Of a stretch of 18,274 nucleotides of DNA, positions 14,920-18,274 are shown in pieces; positions within the stretch are counted from its first letter, which is position 1, and every line of letters begins with the position of its first letter. The position numbers were made by a program, and so were the translations under genes. The notes under the pieces are model-generated. The model made no database searches, had not been told where the DNA came from, and saw only the letters and a program-made list of their open reading frames with translations. Origin of the DNA: JAFGKK01 sp049684495 (GTDB lineage: Bacteria > Chloroflexota > Anaerolineae > Anaerolineales > RBG-16-64-43). Location of the stretch: assembly GCA_049684495.1 (NCBI GenBank), contig JBAVFZ010000030.1, forward strand, positions 1 to 18,274. Direction: 5' to 3'.

Positions 14920-16037
14920 GAACGAGCCTCCTTCCGCAGCGCGGCGATCTCTTCGGTGATGTCGATCTTTACCGGGCACCAGGTGATGCAGCGGCCGCAG
15001 CCGACGCATCCCAGAACGCCGTACTGCTCCTTCCACGTTCCAAGCTTATGGGATAGCCACTGGCGGTAGCGCGAGCGGGTGTTCGGCCGCGTGTTGCCGC
15101 CGGCCTGGGAGGAGTAGCCGGGATTGAAGCAGGAATCCCAGACCCGCTCGCGTTCGGTCTCAATTCCGTTCAGGCTGGTATGGTCCTGAGTATCCCAGCA
15201 GAAGCAGGTCGGGCAGACAAGGGTGCAGGAGGCGCAGGACATGCAGCGTTTGGCAACCGCCTCCCATTCGGGATTATTTAAGTTTTTAAGGATTAATTCC
15301 GGAAGATCACGGGTATCCATCCGGCGGCCCATTTTTTCCCTGGCCGCGGTGAGACCCTGTTCGGCTTTCTGTAGAAGAGAGGCGTCCGCCGGCTTAAGCG
15401 GCAGACCTTTGACGATTTCCCTGCCCGCCTCCGAACCGATTTCCAGGAGGAATACATCGTCCAATTCGGTTAATGCGAGGTCGAAACTTGCGGCGGCCTT
15501 CGGGCCGGTTCCCATCGAGTCGCAGAAGCATGTTCCGCCCGGATGGAGGCAATTAACGGCGACGAGGAAAGCGTTCTTGCGGCGCTCGCGGTAAATTGGA
15601 TCGGTGAAATCGTCGCGCAGGAAGGCCAGGTCCTGCACCTTGATCGCGGCGATTTCACACGGCCGCACGCCGATCATCGCCATCCGCGGCGCGGGCTCGG
15701 AGGATGTCTGTACTTTCCATTCGCCGTTCTTGCGGGCTTTGAAAAGCGCCACCCGCGGCGGAAAGAAAAACTGCTTCCAGGATTGCGCGCCGGGGGTGAT
15801 GTCGAAATATCGGGAATTGCCGCTTGGGACGACGCGGTATTGGGCGGAACCTTCGGCGCTGGTAAATCCCTGCGGGAGATCCGCGAGGTTTTCGATCGGG
15901 GCATATACCACCGCGTCATCGCGGAGGCGCGGACCGATCGTTTGATACCCTTTCTCGCGCAACCGCGCCAGGATGGTGTCGAATTGGGATTTCGGCAGCG
16001 CAACGGTCGAGCCCACGTTCCATTGAAGTTCAGCCAT
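14916..16037 (-). CDS. hyhB: Group 3b hydrogenase beta subunit, Fe-S protein
   Basis: A 373-residue protein of the sulfhydrogenase beta / anaerobic sulfite reductase A family (also called HydB). The ATG at 16037 overlaps the last 8 bases of the upstream gene. The N-terminal two thirds is the family-specific domain with RPCE (126-129) and a cysteine group at C163, C170 and C172 (NCLHPGGTCFC). The C-terminal third carries two 4Fe-4S motifs: C265, C268, C271, C275 and C344, C347, C350, C354 (CVGCGRCITWC). It relays electrons between gamma and the delta-alpha pair; related enzymes can also reduce polysulfide or sulfur. The order beta-gamma-delta-alpha is the standard one for group 3b operons and is the main reason for that class call. 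Confidence 0.93.
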   Translation of the reverse strand: MAELQWNVGSTVALPKSQFDTILARLREKGYQTIGPRLRDDAVVYAPIENLADLPQGFTSAEGSAQYRVVPSGNSRYFDITPGAQSWKQFFFPPRVALFKARKNGEWKVQTSSEPAPRMAMIGVRPCEIAAIKVQDLAFLRDDFTDPIYRERRKNAFLVAVNCLHPGGTCFCDSMGTGPKAAASFDLALTELDDVFLLEIGSEAGREIVKGLPLKPADASLLQKAEQGLTAAREKMGRRMDTRDLPELILKNLNNPEWEAVAKRCMSCASCTLVCPTCFCWDTQDHTSLNGIETERERVWDSCFNPGYSSQAGGNTRPNTRSRYRQWLSHKLGTWKEQYGVLGCVGCGRCITWCPVKIDITEEIAALRKEARS

Positions 16038-16521
16038 GAGGTGCCTCCGAAGACGGTTGGGAGAACATATCCAGCAGTTGCAGCCGGGTCGCCATCAGGC
16101 GGCCGGCAATAACATTGGCGACATGGTGCATGACGACGTAGCCCAGCTTGGGGTCCGCCTGGCAGGCCTCATGGAGTTTGGCGGCGTCGATGGCGAGCAG
16201 TTTTCCGGCGCAGACGGCGCAGGCGGTAAAAACCCGTTTCGGGGAAACGTCGGCCACGCTTGACCAACCCAGAACTTCCTGGGGCTCGACCGTCAGAATC
16301 CGCAATCGGCCGCGGCCGGGAATATGCATCTCCAGCGCGACGCGGCCTTCCAGGACGATGTAGAGGTACTCACTCACATCCCCTTCGCGGAAAATCTCCT
16401 GATTTTCAAGCATGGGAACAATTTTGGAAACGCCGGCGATGACCCCCACATGTTCATCGGTTAAATCGGAAAAGAGCGGCAGCGAGCACAACATGGACGG
16501 GGTGACAGAATCGGAACCCAT
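16030..16521 (-). CDS. Cyclic nucleotide-binding-domain protein without HTH
   Basis: A 163-residue protein starting at the ATG at 16521, with a strong AAGGAGG about 7 bases upstream; a longer frame to 16575 has no such site. It is a single cNMP-binding beta-barrel of the CRP/FNR superfamily: LFSDLTDEHV, IFREGDVSEYLYIVLEGRV, then the phosphate-binding-cassette region at about 84-100, then a helix. The Glu of the cAMP-binding FGE motif is Trp here (LGWSSV, W86), so cAMP binding is doubtful. The protein ends shortly after the dimer helix and has no winged-helix DNA-binding domain, unlike CRP at about 210 residues. As first gene of the hydrogenase operon it may sense a ligand or contact the enzyme rather than bind DNA. 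Family firm; role inferred. Confidence 0.88.
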   Translation of the reverse strand: MGSDSVTPSMLCSLPLFSDLTDEHVGVIAGVSKIVPMLENQEIFREGDVSEYLYIVLEGRVALEMHIPGRGRLRILTVEPQEVLGWSSVADVSPKRVFTACAVCAGKLLAIDAAKLHEACQADPKLGYVVMHHVANVIAGRLMATRLQLLDMFSQPSSEAPHG

Positions 16522-16565
16522 GTGCTTCCTCCTTGCGGAATTGAAAACATGCCTGACGGCGGGCC

Positions 16566-16593
16566 ATTGTAGCATTTTTCACAATTAGTGCAA
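16566..16593 (-). promoter_or_regulatory. Promoter of the hydrogenase operon (extended -10)
   Basis: On the minus strand, TTGCAC (16593-16588) and TACAAT (16571-16566) are separated by 16 bases, and TGC directly before the -10 gives an extended -10. The start of transcription would fall near 16559, leaving a leader of about 38 bases with AAGGAGG before the ATG at 16521. This is the best promoter match on that strand in the 314-base divergent spacer. Confidence 0.65.
16567..16584 (-). promoter_or_regulatory. Rex- or CRP/FNR-like operator over the hydrogenase promoter
   Basis: The minus strand reads TTGTGAAAAATGCTACAA, an 18-base dyad with TTGT and ACAA ends. Its left half matches the Rex half-site TTGTGAA fully; the right half matches in four of seven positions. 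It also fits loosely the CRP/FNR arrangement. It overlaps the spacer and the -10 box, where binding would repress. Rex responds to the NADH/NAD+ ratio, which would suit an NAD(P)-linked hydrogenase. The dyad is seen; the regulator is inferred. Confidence 0.4.
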
Positions 16594-16616
16594 TGGTTCC
16601 TTTTCGGAAAAAACGA

Positions 16617-16643
16617 TTGCCTTCGCGGGAAATTTGGTATAAT
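16617..16643 (+). promoter_or_regulatory. Promoter of the aspartokinase leader (extended -10)
   Basis: TATAAT at 16638-16643 is preceded by TGG, giving an extended -10. TTGCCT at 16617-16622 could serve as a weak -35 with a short 15-base spacer; an extended -10 often needs little from the -35. Transcription would start near 16650, about 27 bases before the leader-peptide ATG and well upstream of the attenuator, as attenuation requires. Confidence 0.65.
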
Positions 16644-16676
16644 CACCGGCAGAAAATTTCACGGAGCCAAAGTTCG

Positions 16677-16745
16677 ATGTCTCGCAAACCAATTCTTCTC
16701 CCGTCCCTTCCGGGGACCACGGCTACTACTACCACCCGCACCTGA
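16677..16745 (+). CDS. Threonine-rich leader peptide (thrL-like)
   Basis: A 22-codon reading frame from ATG at 16677 to TGA at 16743-16745, with GGAG about 10 bases upstream of the ATG. The peptide starts MSRKPILLPSLPG and ends TTATTTTRT: seven of its last nine residues are threonine, using ACC, ACG and ACT codons at 16716-16742. It is followed within 20 bases by a terminator hairpin and then by an aspartokinase gene. This is the layout of the E. coli thr leader, where scarce charged tRNA-Thr stalls the ribosome and allows read-through. Only one Ile codon is present, so the signal is probably threonine alone, unlike the Thr plus Ile leader of E. coli. The peptide itself is unlikely to have another function. 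Confidence 0.85.
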   Translation: MSRKPILLPSLPGTTATTTTRT

Positions 16746-16774
16746 GCGCGATTTAGGCCATATGCCCGTCGCGC
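16746..16774 (+). promoter_or_regulatory. Candidate antiterminator hairpin
   Basis: GCGCGA (16746-16751) can pair with TCGCGC (16769-16774), and inside it GGC (16756-16758) with GCC (16764-16766). This structure uses most of the left arm of the terminator (16764-16772), so the two cannot form together. A ribosome that finishes at the TGA (16743-16745) would cover 16746-16751 and block it; one stalled earlier in the Thr run would leave it free. Pairing was judged by eye. Confidence 0.65.
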
Positions 16775-16810
16775 CGGATGCGCATACACCGGAAGCGACG
16801 GGCTTTTTTT
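16764..16810 (+). terminator. Attenuator: intrinsic terminator before aspartokinase
   Basis: A 9-bp perfect stem, GCCCGTCGC (16764-16772) with GCGACGGGC (16795-16803), is extended inside by CCGG (16774-16777) with CCGG (16789-16792). It is followed directly by seven T (16804-16810). This is a strong factor-independent terminator only 25 bases upstream of the aspartokinase ATG, so it must be overridden for the gene to be expressed. Confidence 0.9.
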
Positions 16811-16835
16811 ATTAACCGAACGGTTGGAGGAGACG

Positions 16836-18248
16836 ATGGCGGAACGCACACTGGTAATGAAATTCGGCGGGACTTCCGTGGGAAATCCGGAGGCGTTGCG
16901 GGGAATGGCGGAGATCGTCCGCGAAAACCGCAGGGAATGGGCAAGGGCGGTGGTGGTGGTATCCGCGATGGGGGGTGTGACCGATCTGCTGCTGAACGGC
17001 ACCGCCGCCGCCGTCAAGGGCGATGTGGACGCCGTCCAGCAGGCGGTGGCCGCCGTCGCCCGGAAACACCTGGACGCGATCCGCGAGGGCGGCCTGGATC
17101 CCGAAGCCGGAAAGGCGATTGCGGCGGCCATTCAGGAACTGGAAAACCTGTATCACGCCGTCACCGTCCTGCGCGAGGCCTCTCCACGCGCGATGGATGC
17201 GATCGCCTCCCTGGGAGAAAGGATGAGCATCCATATCGTCGCGGGATTTTTGATGCGGGCCGGGGTGCCGGCCGTTCCCCTGGAAGCGTCCACCTTCCTG
17301 CTGACCGATTCCAATTTCCAGAACGCTTCGCCGATCATGCTGGAGATCCCCGGACGGGCCCGGCCGGTCTTCGAGCCGGCCTTCGAGCGGCACGCGGTGC
17401 CTGTGGTGACCGGTTTTATCGGCGCCACATCCCAGGGTGTGATCACCACGCTGGGCCGCGGCGGATCGGATTACAGCGCGGCGATCGTCGGGGTGGCGAT
17501 TCAGGCCGACGAGGTCTGGATCTACACCGATGTCGACGGCGTGATGACCGCCGATCCGCGTGTGGCGCCGGAAGCGCGCAGCCTGCCTTCCCTTTCGTAC
17601 CGCGAGATCTCCGAGATGGCGTATTACGGCGCGAAGGTTGTGCACCCGAAAACCATCCGTCCGTGCGTCGAGCGGCAGATCCCGCTATGGATCAAGAACA
17701 CGTTTCATCCCGGTCATCCCGGAACGGTGATCCTGGCCAACGGGCAGCCCACCGACGGCGTGATCAAGGCCGTGACCGCCATCCGCGATCAGACGATGAT
17801 CACGGTGCAGGGGGGCGGGATGATGGGAGTGCCCGGAATCGCGGCGCGGGCTTTCGCCGCCGTAGCCCGGATGGGCGTGTCCGTGACATTAATCACGCAG
17901 GCGTCCTCGGAACAGAGCATCTGTTTCTCGGTGCCCGGGCCCCATGGAAAATCCGTGCACGATGTTTTGAAAGAAGAGTTCCGGCGGGAGATCGACCGGG
18001 AAGACATCGATTCCATCGACCTGCTGGAAAATTGCGTCATCGTAACGGTCGTGGGGGCGGGCTTGAGGAAAACCCACGGCATTTCCGGGAGGATTTTCAC
18101 CGCCCTCGGCGATACGACGGTGAACATCATCGCGATCGCCCAGGGATCGTCGGAATGCTCGATCAGCATGGTCGTCGAGAAGGACGATGAAATTACCGCG
18201 GTGCGGGCCATCCACGCCCTGATCGTTTCGAAGGAAAACGTGTTGTAA
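16836..18248 (+). CDS. lysC: Aspartokinase, monofunctional, ThrA-like ACT region
   Basis: A 470-residue aspartate kinase catalysing ATP-dependent phosphorylation of L-aspartate, the first step to lysine, threonine and methionine. The ATG at 16836 has GGAGGAG just upstream; a TTG at 16824 in frame lies within that binding site and is rejected. Kinase motifs: KFGGTSVG (9-16), ASLGERMS (124-131), GRGGSDYSA (207-215) and YTDVDGVMTADPR (230-242). Two ACT-type regulatory modules follow at about 320-390 and 400-465. The stretches GVPGIAARAFAAVARM with LITQASSEQSI, and NIIAIAQGSSECSIS, resemble the kinase half of E. coli ThrA (aspartokinase I) more than LysC. The homoserine dehydrogenase half of ThrA is absent. 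The symbol lysC follows common use for single-function enzymes. The threonine leader and attenuator upstream, and the ThrA-like ACT region, both point to control by threonine. Confidence 0.95.
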   Translation: MAERTLVMKFGGTSVGNPEALRGMAEIVRENRREWARAVVVVSAMGGVTDLLLNGTAAAVKGDVDAVQQAVAAVARKHLDAIREGGLDPEAGKAIAAAIQELENLYHAVTVLREASPRAMDAIASLGERMSIHIVAGFLMRAGVPAVPLEASTFLLTDSNFQNASPIMLEIPGRARPVFEPAFERHAVPVVTGFIGATSQGVITTLGRGGSDYSAAIVGVAIQADEVWIYTDVDGVMTADPRVAPEARSLPSLSYREISEMAYYGAKVVHPKTIRPCVERQIPLWIKNTFHPGHPGTVILANGQPTDGVIKAVTAIRDQTMITVQGGGMMGVPGIAARAFAAVARMGVSVTLITQASSEQSICFSVPGPHGKSVHDVLKEEFRREIDREDIDSIDLLENCVIVTVVGAGLRKTHGISGRIFTALGDTTVNIIAIAQGSSECSISMVVEKDDEITAVRAIHALIVSKENVL

Positions 18249-18274
18249 ACCCTTCTCACCTCCATCCCCCGTCC

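Noticed and set aside
16778..18190. A 470-codon plus-strand frame overlapping aspartokinase
   Set aside because: It is an Arg/Gly-rich shadow in another frame of a clear enzyme gene and would begin inside the attenuator.
18249..18274. Feature after aspartokinase
   Set aside because: Only 26 bases remain, with no hairpin, start codon or binding site that can be supported.

Overview
The window is GC-rich, gene-dense bacterial DNA. The combination of a very long multi-GAF sensor with receiver-only regulators, a cytoplasmic group 3b [NiFe] hydrogenase operon, and a MutS with a bacterial clamp-binding motif suggests an anaerobic or facultative member of the Chloroflexota (Anaerolineae-like). That placement rests on gene style only; there is no rRNA or other phylogenetic marker here.

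Layout. (1) 1-6040, minus strand: a signalling operon read as response regulator, response regulator, six-GAF membrane sensor, then the start of a multi-pass membrane protein that runs off the left edge. (2) 6041-6288: divergent promoter region. (3) 6289-10143, plus strand: an MFS exporter-like transporter followed by mutS. (4) 10144-10445: a convergent spacer filled with inverted and tandem-type repeats, one of which forms the 3' end of the last hydrogenase-operon gene. (5) 10398-16521, minus strand: a tightly overlapped operon read as cNMP-binding-domain protein, hydrogenase beta, gamma, delta and alpha, thioredoxin-VKOR fusion, and hydrogenase maturation protease. (6) 16522-16835: a divergent regulatory region with two extended -10 promoters, a Rex/CRP-like dyad on the hydrogenase side, and a complete threonine-type attenuator on the aspartokinase side. 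(7) 16836-18248, plus strand: a monofunctional aspartokinase with ThrA-like ACT domains.

How the genes work together. The four hydrogenase subunits form the usual NAD(P)-linked soluble enzyme: alpha carries the NiFe site, delta and beta carry Fe-S relays, and gamma carries FAD, the NAD(P) site and a 2Fe-2S cluster. The protease should trim the alpha C-terminus. The alpha subunit reads DPCISF where DPCxxC is expected, so the cysteine that bridges Ni and Fe is a phenylalanine. Either the enzyme is altered or inactive, or there is a single-base error at 11989. The aspartokinase is preceded by a 22-codon leader peptide with seven threonine codons, a terminator hairpin with a T-run, and a mutually exclusive antiterminator. 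This is the full set of parts for ribosome-mediated threonine attenuation.

The two strongest items to follow up are the missing bridging cysteine and the threonine attenuator outside its best-described proteobacterial setting. The thioredoxin-VKOR gene inside a cytoplasmic hydrogenase operon and the repeat-derived tail of the protease come next.
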